64,000 nucleotides of DNA from Azolla caroliniana (lineage: Eukaryota > Polypodiophyta), in contig JBHGNT010000011.1 of NCBI GenBank assembly GCA_043228905.1, positions 2,170,001 to 2,234,000 of the forward strand, given 5' to 3'. Below, piece after piece: positions 46,122 to 57,637 of the stretch (the first letter of the stretch is position 1; the number at the start of each line of letters is the position of its first letter). A model generated the notes under the pieces. The model was not told the origin of the DNA. It did not search any database and was given only the letters and a program-made list of their open reading frames with translations. A program made the translations under genes and the position numbers.

Positions 46122-49100
46122 TGTCGCGAAGATGCGCGTGCGTGCGTGCTTCACTTGAGCGGGACCACTGGGGTCTTGGACCAGGGAGGATGTTCACGAA
46201 ATTGTCGAAAAGATGACGACATGTATGTAGGAGTCGAGGAAACTAATGTCACACTTGAGAAGATCGAAGATTTTTATACTTGAGAAGAAGATAGATGTCA
46301 AGAAGAAGAATAAGAAGAGTATTATATTATTATTGATGATGATGATGATGATGATCTCCAAATTGACCCCCTTTACACAAGCCCAACTAGAGGCTTTTAT
46401 AGGTCTCTGCATGCTTGTGACATGCACAAAATCATGGGCTAAAACCATGGTTTTGTGCACACGGTTTTGCTTATGACATGCATAAAACCATGGGTTTAAA
46501 TCCATGGTTTTGTGCACACGGTTTTGTACGTTTGTTTCCTATGGAATACTGAATATGACAAGAAAATATACAAAATCTAAAGCACTTAGTAATAGCTTTA
46601 GCGGTAAGTTAATTGCCTCCTATCTTAGAGGTGCAAGGTTCAAATCTTTCTTGCACCCCTCTATACACACTCAATGCCATTAGGCCCTAGGATTATTAAT
46701 TATTGATTTATTTTTATTTTTACAAGTATTTGTGTAATGTGTGTGGAACCACACTTTTTCTCCCACTGGACGTGCAACATCACGACATCCACCCCCACCA
46801 AACCGCACATCCTCTGGTATGTACCCAAAAGAAAAGAGTGATGTGGTGGGGTCAAAGGTGGTTGGTCTTTGATTTCCTCCTTTCATGCGCCTCGCCCGCA
46901 CCGTCTTTTTATCCTCTACTTCGAACATGTCTCTTGTTTCTACCGAAACCGTTGTTGCCATCCAATCCACCATATCATTCGCTCACCCTTTGCATTGTCA
47001 TGTCTGGTTGTCATGGCTCCCTTTGCTCCTCCCGAGCATAACGTTTCATGCCTTGCGCATGTACCACCTTCATCTTGACCATCTCTTTGGTCACCTAAAT
47101 TTCCTTTATCATCCTTTCTCGTCTCATGCTTGCCTTTCCTTATGCTCACCAGGCTCGATCGGGTGTCGTGGCTCGTCTGCTTCGACCTCCGACTAGGCCA
47201 ACTCAACTTCTATCTTGATCGGTCTCAACCAATCAGCTTCTGGCTTGGTCAGCCTTCGTCTAGATTCGCATTCGGCCGAATCAGACTCAGACGATCGACT
47301 TCCGTCCGGGTCCGTTTTCGTCTGGTTTTAGGTTGGGTCGGGCCCGGTTGATCAACTCTAGTCTGGGTCAGAATACCAACTGCGTCATCTTCCATCTGCA
47401 TTGTATTCCGGTTCTTCCTTTCATGCCGCTCTCTGGATCTTCATCGAACTCTATTGTAGCTTTGTTTTTTGCCTCCTTGTTGGCCACCGTTCCTCCGTAT
47501 GTGCTAGCTTCGACCCTCATCTCCTTGCCACCACCTTCCATCTCTCCGGTCTTATGTTGGCTCTCGAGCACAACTGCCGAACTCTCCGAAACCGGTGTGA
47601 GGGATCCCTTCGTCTATGGCCATCCTCCTCATCGCCGTTTCGGTCCTTCGATTTCCTGCCACCACCTTTCGTCTCTCCAGTCTCACGTTGACCCTTGGGC
47701 ACAACTATCGAAGTCTCAGGAATAATTGTGGGGAGAACCTCGGCACCATCGGTCACTGTCAACTCATCCATAGACATCTTTCCCTCAACATTGTTATTCA
47801 CATTGGCTTCAATCTTTGCTTCCCCACCACTTTCCGTCTCTTGGGTCTCATGTTGGCTCTCAAACACAACTGCCCAAGTCTCTAGATCAAGTGTTGGGAA
47901 AGTCTCGACACGGCCATCTGTCGTGGACTCGTGCATAGCCATCTTCAACTCGATGTCGTTCCTCATGGCTACCGCCTCAACCACGTCAGCCTAGCACTCT
48001 TGATCTCCCTTGATCACGCAAGCTTTGCTCATGATTGCACCTTCATCACTCAATAGTTCAAACACAACGTATGTTCCGAAATGCTCGTCCACTCTCAAAG
48101 CGGCGTTCCCCGCTCTTGAGTCTTCGACCTTATGCTCGACCATTGTTTCTCCACAATAAGAGAAGGCGACTTGTTGTGCACCTTGTCTCTTGGTATTGTC
48201 ATACCAAACCTGAGCCTTTGTATCGGCCACTTCACTAACCTACCTTTGTTGGGAGGTCTCTTCTTCCTCGATCATCATTCACCTCAATTTGGGCTCCATT
48301 TTAAGCTTCTCTTTAGCCTTGACTTGTGACTTTAAGTTCTCAAATGCCTCTCTCCTAAAGCCTTTTATGTCGAGTATTCTCGAGCCTTCCCTCTTTGAGC
48401 TTTCTTCCTTCGATGGTGGCACGTTGCCGCATCTTGTCCTTCTTCGATCGTCCCTCGTGGGTTGTGACATTGTCGACAAGATTCCCCTCTTCCTCTTGTC
48501 ATTTTTTCGGCATATTCTTTTGACTTCGGCCCAATTCTCGGTGAGGTCATTTGCTCCATCATCGTCCTCAAGATTGATTCCAATTGCCTTCCTTTCCTTC
48601 TGATCGATTGACTTCACGAACAACAGGACCTTATCCACCCCCACCAATCTTTGTTCCCACTCTGAGAGTTGAGCAAAACAATGCTCAAACTTTAGGAAAG
48701 CATGCATGACACTTTGGTGGGTCTTCATTGATGATACCCATTGGTCAAACTTGCGCCAACCTCATCCCTTCGGTTTCTCGTATCTGTATGCCTCCAATAG
48801 AGCTTTGTCATCCATCTTCATCCTCCCTTGCCGCTCTTCCGGTTGGGTTCACCAAAAAGATGACGCAAAGATGCACGTGCATGCTTCGGTTGAGCAGGAC
48901 CACCGGGGTCTTGGATCGGGGAGGACGTTTGCGAAATTGTCGAAAAGATGACGATGTGTACGTAGGAGTCAAGGAAACTAATGTCAGACTTGAGAAGATC
49001 GAAGATTTTTATACTTGAAAAGAAGATAGATGTCAAGAAGAAGAATAAGAAGAGTATTATATTATTATTATTATTGATGATGATGATGATGATCTCCAAA

Positions 49101-49533
49101 TTGACCCCCCTTACACAAGCCCAACTAGAGGCTTTTATAGGTCTCTGCATGCTTGTGACATGCACAAAATCATGGGCTAAAACCATGGTTTTGTGCACGC
49201 GGTTTTGCTTATGACATGCATAAAACCATGGGCTTAAATCCATGGTTTTGTGCACACAGTTTTGTACGTTTGTTTCCTATAGAATACTAAATATGACATG
49301 GAAATATATAAAATCTAAAGCACTCAATAGTAGCTTTAGTTGTAAGCTAATTGCCTCCTATCTTGGAGGTGCAAGGTTTAAATCTTGCTTGCATCCCTCT
49401 ATATGCACTCAATGTCATTAGGCCCTAGGATTATTTATTATTGATTTATTTTCATTTTTACAAGTATTTGTGTAATGTGCGTGGAACCACACTTTTTCAC
49501 TTTTTCTCCCACTAGACGTGCAACATCACGACA
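46122..49533 (-). mobile_element. gag-only (TR-GAG/LARD-like) LTR element
   Basis: Two similar long terminal repeats, 46122-46787 (666 bp) and 48861-49533 (673 bp), share ttgagaagatcgaagattttt, runs of gat units, ccatggttttgtgcac words and the end gcaacatcacgaca. Between them lies 2.1 kb. Beside the right LTR the minus strand reads tttttTGGTGAACCCAACC, a primer-site candidate. Only a Gag-like frame is coded, so the element is non-autonomous. A clean TSD is not evident (TTGT occurs at both edges). It sits in the gag-to-protease linker of the gypsy element. Confidence 0.75.
47517..48850 (-). pseudogene. Gag-like frames of the gag-only element
   Basis: The minus frame from 48728 reads MKTHQSVMHAFLKFEHCFAQ, LVGVDKVLLFVKSIDQKERK and LTENWAEVKRICRKNDKRKR. 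This resembles the Gag domain of plant gypsy and TR-GAG elements, in which a helical capsid part is followed by a basic stretch. Downstream frames (48230-47991 and 47984-47517) are acidic and repetitive with VVF-SQHETQETE words and may be the C-terminal part. They are in different frames, so damage is likely. No protease or polymerase motif is seen. Confidence 0.55.
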
Positions 49534-50151
49534 TTGTGTATCGAGTATACAAGAAAGTATAAAGACATTACATGGGGTGAAGACCCGGTGAAGATTGTGC
49601 AAGTGGAAGATCGAAAAGATATTTGACCCACTATTTCGGTAACCATTCATGGTCTTTTAATTCAGGATGCCTTAGTAGATAGTGGTATTAGAATTGATCC
49701 TACATATAATGTCGTCGTGAGTAAGATTGAAAATCCTATCTATCAAAAGTCCTCTATCAAGGTAGACATAGTTGATGGATGTTTAGCCTCTCCTTTTGGA
49801 GTTATAGAGGATTTTGAGTGTTTTGGTATATCTATTTCCATGGATGTACATGTAATACTCCTTAAAAGGTCATTTTGTTCCTTAGTGTTAGTAAGACCTT
49901 GGAAGCAAGAATTATATGTAATACAGGATTGGAGTAGGATGAAGTTATCACCATCGAAGAGGTTTAACATCTTCTATGAGAAGGAATCATCTATCGATTA
50001 TGGAAAGCAAGAAGAAACAAGTGATGGATCTTCATGGGATAGAGAAAATAAATTGTTCCACATGGTATTTACAAATGAAGGAGAAGTCATTGAAGAATGT
50101 ATTATCACCTTAAAGGGAAAAAAGAAGAAAATTTCAAACGATGTCCACTGA
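49534..50151 (+). pseudogene. gypsy protease remnant (second gypsy)
   Basis: Resumes after the nested element. ISVTIHGLLIQDALVDSG carries the Asp-Ser-Gly of a retropepsin, followed by TYNVVVSKIENPIYQKSS and a region ending KGKKKKISNDVH at 50151. One 144-codon frame (49717-50151) is open. Confidence 0.6.
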
Positions 50152-50253
50152 GGAAAGGATCTAAGGTTTATTCCTCCTCTTTCTAGGTTTCCAAAGTTAT
50201 TCATAAATGACTATTCATAGATAAGAGGAGAAGGCATCAAGTACCACATCAAG

Positions 50254-50876
50254 TTGAAAAAAAGCATATTGATTGCCCAAAAGCTTCGACGATTGGAGAT
50301 TGTGCAAAAGGAAGACATTATAACGGAGTTCAAAGCATTGTCTCAAGCGAGTTTCATTTATCATATGGAGGATTTGAAGTGTGTCTCGCCCGTTGTTGTG
50401 GTTCCAAAGAAGAATGACATTGACTTCAAACCCTTAAATGACTCAACCAAACAAGATCAACTTTCAATTCATTTTTGAGATGAGACTCTAGATGAAATAG
50501 TCATATATACAAGACAAGGTAATGTGGAGAATGTGGTGTGCCAAGAAGGAATTCATGTTGATGCAGCAAAAATCGAAGTAATTCAAAAGGTGACAGCTCC
50601 AACAAGTTTCAAAATATTGAAGGTATTTGTGCAAAAAGTTCGCTCACTTGAAAAGTTTATTCATATGTTGACGTGCCTACTTCTCTCAAGAACTATCTAT
50701 CGCATGGCCCTTCTTGTGTTTTGAGAGTTGATAAAGACATAATAATTGTGGTAACATCTTTCTTTCTGATGACAAGGAAAAAGATGGTGATGGTGATTGT
50801 CAATGTGTGTGTGTTTAGGAGTGTGAGATTTTTTTCCTACTGTTTAACGAGGGTTTTTTCTCACACAATAATTTGA
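50254..50876 (+). pseudogene. gypsy reverse transcriptase with catalytic core deleted
   Basis: N-terminal block FIYHMEDLKCVSPVVVVPKK is followed after few residues by DETLDEIVIYTRQGNVENVV and then EGIHVDAAKIEVIQKVTAPT, which in relatives lies after the catalytic box. The LDL and YxDD blocks and integrase are missing. The element from 44105 to 51667 is therefore non-autonomous. Confidence 0.7.
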
Positions 50877-51003
50877 TATCTTTTTAGCACTTATACTCCT
50901 TCTTTGTCTATAGCCTACCATAAGGCGAAGGAGTTTTTTCCTTTTCTTATTATTTTAGGCTCGCCATAAATGGTTTTCTCAACAAGTAAGGAGGGGGGCT
51001 AAA

Positions 51004-51667
51004 TGTGAAGTCGATTTTTGCTCGTAGGAAAAGACCGTGACAAATACATTGGATGCGAAGGTATAAAAGAATAGAGCACAATATGAAAGGTTCAAGAGTT
51101 AAACGACCAATGAGATTGAAGGGATATGACGTTAGAGGCGTTTTCCAAAAGTAGAAAAAGCAAGAAAATAGAAAAAAATGAAAAAACGCATACAAAGGCA
51201 AAGAAAGCAAGGTAGAGAAAAAAACTCATAACTTCTTCAACTCATGTCCAAATTTCAAAAGAAAAGATTCGTAAGAAAGCTTACAAAGAGATCTTTCTTT
51301 TATGATAAATTTAGATGACAAACCAGAAATAATGATATGAAAAACACATCACACAAACTCGAGGATATAAGAAAAAAGCAAGAATAACGCAACGGAAAAC
51401 CTATAAATATGAGGGTATTCATAGCAATAGAGGGGGGAGGAATAGAATATCTACAAGAAGAAGTGAGGAAGAATTAGAAGATTAGAAGAAGATTAGTTGA
51501 AGAAAGAGAGAAGGAAATACTATTTTGGCTAATAGTATATTGAAGTAGTTATTTCGAGTTGTTACATTTGGAATCTAAGAGGATTGTATTGTTCTCCTAA
51601 TAGTATATTGAAGTATTCTTTTCTCTTCCTCTTCTCTTCTCTATCTTTTTTCTTTCTCTCATCGTCA
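51004..51667 (+). mobile_element. gypsy element 3' LTR (second gypsy)
   Basis: 664 bp, TGTGAAGTCGATTTTTGC...CATCGTCA. It is followed by CATAT, the second copy of the target duplication. Divergence from the 5' LTR is concentrated in the first 150 bp. Confidence 0.92.
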
Positions 51668-51672
51668 CATAT

Positions 51673-52880
51673 TAACTAGAGGAAGTCTAGCCACATATCA
51701 TGCATTGAAAGGGATTTGGAATGTCTAGGATGGCAAGCATATGTGGTTAGTAAGTATCTAGTAAGTTAAAGGATAAGTTCATGTATTGGAAGCCACAATC
51801 TTAGCCATTTCATGTACACTCTAAGGTTGTACAATGTATTATGGAACCCATGATATTACATTACTTGCCATTGTTTCCATGGATGAAGTAAGACTTTGCA
51901 TTCTATTTTGAAACCTCTTCAATATTTGTTGTGGAGGAAGAGGGATAAGATAGGAATCACATCGGTTGGGTGGAATCATCTAGTAACCCCTAAGCACTTG
52001 GGGGAAGCTTGAAAACTAGACTTATCTATGCATATGATGGCTCGTAGATTTTCATTATTGGAAGACATGTGTCTAAACTTTATTCAATATTTTATTGAGA
52101 ACAAGGATTTACCATTGGGAGGACAACGACTAAGATTCATGATGGCAATTATGGAATATATATATTTCACTTACGATTCTTGGTTCTTCATCTACTCAAC
52201 ACCTGGTTGTCTCATGGCAAGAAGTTCTCTCATTATGTGTATGGAAACCATCATCTAGTAAAGAATATTGTAAATTTTCTTTGCAAAAAGAGTTACTTGT
52301 GTCTTCACGGTTATTATGTTGGCCTGGAAAGGAGAGAGTGTCATATCCGTTTAATCGTTTGTTTCGTTTGGGGGTCAACGAGGTAAGAGATATTGTTGAG
52401 GCTCCATCTCAAAGAATTTTGGAGTTTGTTGAAGCGCAACAATTATGGGTTTATTGGGCAACAACTACAAAATATTGCATTGATGCAAAGTCCTTTACCT
52501 TACAAATAGAAGAGCAACCATGGATTGATTGATATTTGTGGGTTCAAACGCCTTTTCACAAGTGCCTATTAATCTTTTGTATCATTGCTCCATTGAGTCT
52601 CTTTGTTGGGTATCATCTAAGGCTAAAGAAGAATGGAAAATACATAACTCTGATCATGGATGGTGGCAAATCTTAAATGTTAGTCGGCATTCTAAGTTGC
52701 CACGTGTAGCAAAGGTCTTCATTTGAAGAGTTTTGATTAGGGGTTTGCCTTTGGGATTAGCTCTAAACCAACATGGACTAGCAACGAGCAATTATTTGTT
52801 TTGCATTGTTCAAATGGAAGATAGTGCTCATCATTTCATATAATGTTTCTCAAATTTGGCAAGTTTTATCACGGTGTTAT
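51673..52880 (+). pseudogene. LINE, piece 2
   Basis: Continues the LINE split at 44104. Blocks such as HWVGWNHL-TPKHLGGAWK (about 51960-52015) and a C-terminal zinc-finger-like word CIVQMEDSAHHFI-CFSNL near 52805-52865 fit the region after the polymerase in plant L1 elements. Frames change several times. Confidence 0.65.
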
Positions 52881-54264
52881 TGACGCCTAGACCATGGGTA
52901 TTTGCACAATTCATACAATGTCATGTAAACACCCATGCATGTCCTACTTGAGCTTGACCACTGGGGTCTTAAACTAGGGAGGAGACAAGGACTAATAGGG
53001 TGCGGATGATAGGGAACTCGAAGGATCTTAGGAGTTGAAAGCTCAATAGAGTCAAGTGCTCCTCCGACTCAGAGGCTTGTTAGAGGCGAAGGTTCTCTTC
53101 AATCAAAACCTCACCTACGTCAAATGATCCCAAACTCAAATGTTCCCAAAAGTCGAAGGGCATGCAAAGTTGAAGGGAGAATAGAGTCAAAGGGAAACTA
53201 GAGTCGAAGGGAGTGTAGAGTCAAAGGGAGATCAAAGTCGAAGGGAGACCAGACTTGAAGGCTCCCCGAACTCGAAGGCTCTCCAGAGTTGAAGTCTCAT
53301 AGGAGTCGACGGGATGACGAGCCAGACAACGATTAATGCATGAGGTTAAGATCAAAGTACACGATTAACACAAGGAAAATGAGATTACAAAGGATTTTCT
53401 TAGTATTAAGATGAAAAATGGGCCTCTTTTTAGGGTGAAAAAAATAGTTTAAGAAAAGAAAATCCCTTGATAAAATAGGGTTACAAATGTACTTAGTGAT
53501 TAGATACAACGGCAATAACGAAAACTAATACAATGAACGATTCGAAGATAACCATTAAGCTTAAATGGAAATGAAAGTTGGGGAGTCGATCGAGTTTTTG
53601 GCGAAGGCGAGTGGGCCCGTCGAGCCTGCGACTACCTCTAGCGACTATAATGCCTCGAATCGGAGTAGTGTTCTCATGCCACTCCGTCTTCCCCTCAAAC
53701 GGTAGGTGTGTGAGTTTGCCTAACTCTTTCGTTGAATCCATCCACATGTAACGACACTCGCTAGAGAATCAGTCTTAATGTACACTTCAGAACAAGAAGT
53801 AGAAGAACCTGAAAAGCTCATAAAGAAGAAGAAATAAACATAAACTCTCACAAAGATGGTGAAGAAGAAAAACCCTCACTCAAGTATGTTGAGAAGAGGG
53901 AAGGAAACCCCTAAATCCAAAGAAGAAAAAGAGGTAGAATCCCTAATGGTGTACCCGAAACCAAAAACAAGCAACCTGAAATAAGCCCTCTTATTCTCTT
54001 TTTATATAGAAAAAGAGCCGCCTAATTTTTACATTAAATGCACTTATTCCCTCTATGTCTTAAGAAAAGAAAAGGGAATAAATAGTCCTTAATTCATCTA
54101 CACCCATGTCACCCTAACAAATAGATCCAACCTCTAACCAATAGATTATTCACATCTACTTATTATATATTATATTTATCTTTTTATATATACATATGTT
54201 TTTATGATGTGATTGGATACTCCTTTTTCCACTTTTCTACCTTTGGCCATGCCACATCACGACA
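52881..54264 (-). mobile_element. large LTR-like insert (solo LTR candidate)
   Basis: Begins TGACGCC and ends CATCACGACA. It shares cttga(c/g)c-ggaccactggggtctt and the end acatcacgaca with the LTRs at 46122 and 48861, and a short peptide frame (EWHENTTP) with the insert at 28523. On the minus strand it has a TATA-like region (tctatataaaaagag) near 54000. A clean target duplication was not found. Confidence 0.5.
53136..53318. repeat. 17-bp tandem repeat, about 10 copies
   Basis: Successive units of the form agagtcgaagggagNNN (16-18 bp) run from about 53136 to 53318, with drift from gaaggga to gaaggct. They lie near one end of the LTR-like insert. Confidence 0.8.
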
Positions 54265-54586
54265 ACGCGTTGACCCAAAATAAGAGATTGAGATCATTTT
54301 CCTATTTTTGAGGTATTGTGGATTGCATCATAATTGGGATATGTTCAATGGTTGTGTATTTGATGGTAGGTATGGAGACAAAGCATATCTACGAAAGTTG
54401 AAGTACTAATGTGACAATTTTCTTTATTGGAGCAAGTGGAAATTTTTTCCTATATGGATGTTCTTCTTGCCTATTGGCAATCAACATGTTCCACTACCCA
54501 TGTCGTTTGTGTGTGCCCATACTCCACTGTGACACCCATTGTAAGTAGTGTTTTTCTCACACATTTATAATTGTGTGCTTTCACCA
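54265..54586 (+). pseudogene. possible LINE, piece 3
   Basis: Fragmentary frames (FEVLWIAS, WDMFNGCVF, YWSKWKFFP) could be the C-terminal tail of the LINE interrupted at 52880. The match is by position and style only. Confidence 0.3.
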
Positions 54587-54611
54587 AAGAGAGAGAGAGA
54601 GAGAGAGAGAA
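54587..54611. repeat. (GA)n microsatellite
   Basis: An uninterrupted agagag run of about 24 bases. Confidence 0.9.
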
Positions 54612-54929
54612 TCATTAGAATGACTCTGATACAAGATATTACAAATCAAACTAATGATGAGTAAAGAATAAGATATTAAGGAGAAGAACATGCGAGAGTA
54701 AGAGATTAACGGTGTGTTTTTAGTAGAGGACATGAGACAAACATAATATATCATTGGTGTCCCATACCATTGAATGTTATACCTTGGTTGTTGAATAACG
54801 AATCCAAATAAGTGAGATTAGCCTCGCCTAGTCTCGAGATGCCATAATGGAGGGGATAGTTAATCCTCTTTATATAGCTCCACACCTAAGGCTCTTAGAC
54901 CACAACATTTCTACGTGTCATAGATCCTT

Positions 54930-55440
54930 ATGGGTTTGTCCTATTTCCTAAGATAATCGGTTTCCCAACTGTCCTACCCTTAACACATTAAAATTAGATA
55001 TAGAATTGGTTCGTTAGATTACACCAATAACACATTGCCATATGCACATTTAGAATATTATGTAGAGTATTTCTTCTTCATATGTTCCTAAGATAATCGA
55101 TTTCCCAACTATCCTACCCTTAACACATTAAAATTAGACATAGAATTGGTTCGTTAGGTTATTCCAATAATGCATATCCATATGCACATTTCAAATATTA
55201 TGTAGAATATATCTCTCTTACATAAACCCATATTGTGCTTTGTGAGTAATTATGGGCAAATATTTATGTAACCTATTAGCAATGACTTTAGCAAATGACT
55301 TGTACTCCCCCCATTAAATAAATTTATGATACCTTAGACAACAAATTTATCAAAGCAATCTTCTATGATTGTGGGATGCTTCTTGAATTCCAAACTTTTT
55401 AAAACATAATAGTGATCGGTTCCTTCAGCTCTCATACATA
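54930..55440 (-). pseudogene. LINE reverse transcriptase fragment, minus strand
   Basis: Minus strand from about 55440: FKKFGIQEASHNHRRLL, then EYKSFAKVIANRLHKYLPII and THKAQYGFM-ERYI. These align block by block with the plus-strand LINE at 43370-43620 (CWNSGCMPQTWK, SYKIFIKVLANRL, HPAQYGFIVGRNI), so it is the same LINE family in the other direction. Stops abound. Confidence 0.72.
54947..55214. repeat. 140-bp tandem duplication inside the LINE fragment
   Basis: Copies start cctaagataatcg at 54947 and 55087, about 90 percent alike by eye. Confidence 0.85.
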
Positions 55441-55528
55441 CTTCTTAAAAAACTCATTCATAAGTCTCTTAATTAGGGCTTTTATCATTTGACAAACACA
55501 ACATTATGCCAAGAACACACACTCCCGA

Positions 55529-56153
55529 TGAACAACGCTCGGCCACAACCGAGCCTAGGATAAAACACAGAAAACGGGTAATGAACGCACGACACAGTGA
55601 AGAAAAGAGTACACAAGATGTTAACGTGGAAAACCCAAACTAGGGAAAAAACCACGGCAGCCCACAGACTGCAATCTATCACTATATCAGAATGTACAAT
55701 AGTAAAGAACCGAAGCAATGACCCCGAGCTTGCTATCTTCGCCACAGGCAGCGGTTACAACAGAGGCAACGACCTCTTCCTCTCTCTCACTCTCTTTGTA
55801 CACAGTTGCGCGCTCTAATCTTGCACCAACAAGAATGAACAACAACAGTACTAAGTTTGCCCTAAGTCATATTTATACTAATATGACTTTTTGGCTATTT
55901 ACAAATATAGCCCCGATGGACTCTCAGAAACATATTTACGAATATGTCTCTTCATCCGGTGAGCACTCCTCACCGGGCCTGCATCATCCGGCGCTTGCCG
56001 GGCACACGTCATCCGGTTCTCACCGGGTCTTTCGTTGTCGGGTACTCGTCATCCGGTTCTCACCGAGTCTTCCATAGCCGGGTACTCAACATCCGGTTTG
56101 CTCATCATCCCTGTTCTTTTCACTTCCCATCCAGAGGGACCTGTTTCCTAACA
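55529..56153 (-). mobile_element. copia-type LTR, family C (solo)
   Basis: TGAACAACGCTCGG...CCTAACA, 625 bp, homologous throughout to the 3' LTR at 59778-60519 (shared: cggccacaaccgagc, tttacgtggaaaac, ccacggcagccca, agtcatatttatactaatatgact). TATA on the minus strand is agtataaatatg. A terminal hairpin gctcgg-ccacaa-ccgagc lies at about 55537-55554. No target duplication was found, so it may be a broken end and not a true solo LTR. Confidence 0.72.
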
Positions 56154-56241
56154 CATTACTCTCTACACTTCATGCCTCATCTATACATCTGAGTATTTTG
56201 ATAATTACATGCATTAGTAATTCTTACAATGAGCTCATCAA

Positions 56242-56645
56242 AATTCTTTGAATGTCTTAATTCAGTAAATTATTACATTTATCCATCAAATTTGTCTTGG
56301 CAATTAATTTTCATCTTTTGATTAAAGCATGTTGAATCCCCTAGCCATTTTTTGCATAATGTTAACAAACTGATCTCGCACATTACATCCTTCAACTTTA
56401 GCATGTTCCACAAATTCAACCAACAATTGTCTGATGTATAATTCTTTGAATGTCTTAATTCAATAAATTATTACATTTATCCATCAAATTTGTCTTGGCA
56501 ATTAATTTTCATCTTTTGATTAAAGCATGTTGAATCCCATATTTTCTAGCGATTTTTTGCACAATGTTGACAAACAGATCTCGCACATTACATCCTTCAA
56601 CTTTAGCATGTTCCACAAATTCAACCAACAATTGTCTGATGTATA
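56242..56645. repeat. 198-bp tandem duplication
   Basis: Two copies beginning aattctttgaatgtcttaat at 56242 and 56440, nearly identical except for a short insertion (tattttc) in the second. No gene is recognised within. Confidence 0.9.
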
Positions 56646-56817
56646 TATGGGTAACGGAACACTTTATGATGGAGGAATTATGAGTTAAATCTCAATGGGT
56701 TTTTTTTCACAAAATGTCATGAAAATGAGTTACCGACCGTTGAGAAAATTCAAATACAAGTGGAAAAATTGTTAGACGAGATTGCCCATGATCAATTGTA
56801 AAGTCCAATACATCTCT

Positions 56818-56886
<69 letters not shown>

Positions 56887-57410
56887 GCTAATTTTGGAAT
56901 ATGACATTGCAAATATTAACCCCTGATATTGGTCTCAATCCAAAGAAAAAAATGTTAGAACGTATCCAATTGCATCTCATTATCCCCATCAGCCTTGGCT
57001 TTCGGAGAGCCTTAACACTTCTTCGAACTCACTCACACAAGTTAGGTCATGTTGAGGAGCATCATGGCATCATTGCCCACAAATAGGAAGATATGCAAGG
57101 TACGCAATGAGAACCTAGTAGAGGATGAATATTACTTATTGTATGCTCAGGGGATAAGGTAATTAGGGAGAAATATGATAACTTGTTAAACGGGCATGAT
57201 AATGTGAGTGACATGCTCAGATTTCCATTGAGACAGATTTTTCACATCAAGAGTTTTACTACATAGTAGTAAGCCTTGTTCTTAGGAATGAGTCACATAC
57301 AAGATGATACTTTGGTTTGATCCTTAGGTCATGGAAAATAAAATTTCCATTCTATTCTATTTTGGTTTATCTACCTCTCTATTACTCCATGCATATTTTC
57401 TTAATACACT
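56646..57410. other. no gene recognised; long CT run
   Basis: Contains a (CT)n run of about 60 bases at 56824-56884. Nothing else is supportable. Confidence 0.55.
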
Positions 57411-57637
57411 AGATCTCACAATGTATGGGTTCAACCCATGACCTCCTGGTCTCAATTGAGCATCCATCTCTCTCTCTCTCTCTCTTAAATTGTGGAATGT
57501 AGGGGTTGAACCCATGACCTCATGGTCTCCATTGAGCTACATCCATTGGAGCATCTCTCTCTCTCTCTCAAATTGTGGAATGTAGGGGTTGAGCCCATGA
57601 CCCCCTAGTCTCCATTGAGCTACATCCATTGGAGCAT
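57411..57637 (-). mobile_element. SINE-like tRNA-derived modules 1-3
   Basis: Three modules (57411-57468, 57484-57552, 57569-57637). On the minus strand modules 2 and 3 read GGATGTAGCTCAATGGAG, then a GAGGTCATGGG-type spacer, then GGTTCAACCCC (GGCTCAACCCC in module 3) and CTACATTCCACAATTT followed by a GA tail; module 1 is 5'-shortened. TAGCTCAATGG fits a pol III A box and GGTTCAACCCC a B box, so these resemble tRNA-derived SINEs of the plant Au type. CT runs separate them. Confidence 0.62.

Noticed and set aside
46122-46787. Perfect target duplication for the gag-only element
   Set aside because: The flanks GACGT and TTGTG do not match. TTGT at both edges needs LTR tips that do not start TG, so no duplication is claimed.
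53136-53318. CRISPR-like array
   Set aside because: Units are 17 bp and contiguous with no spacers, inside plant transposon DNA.
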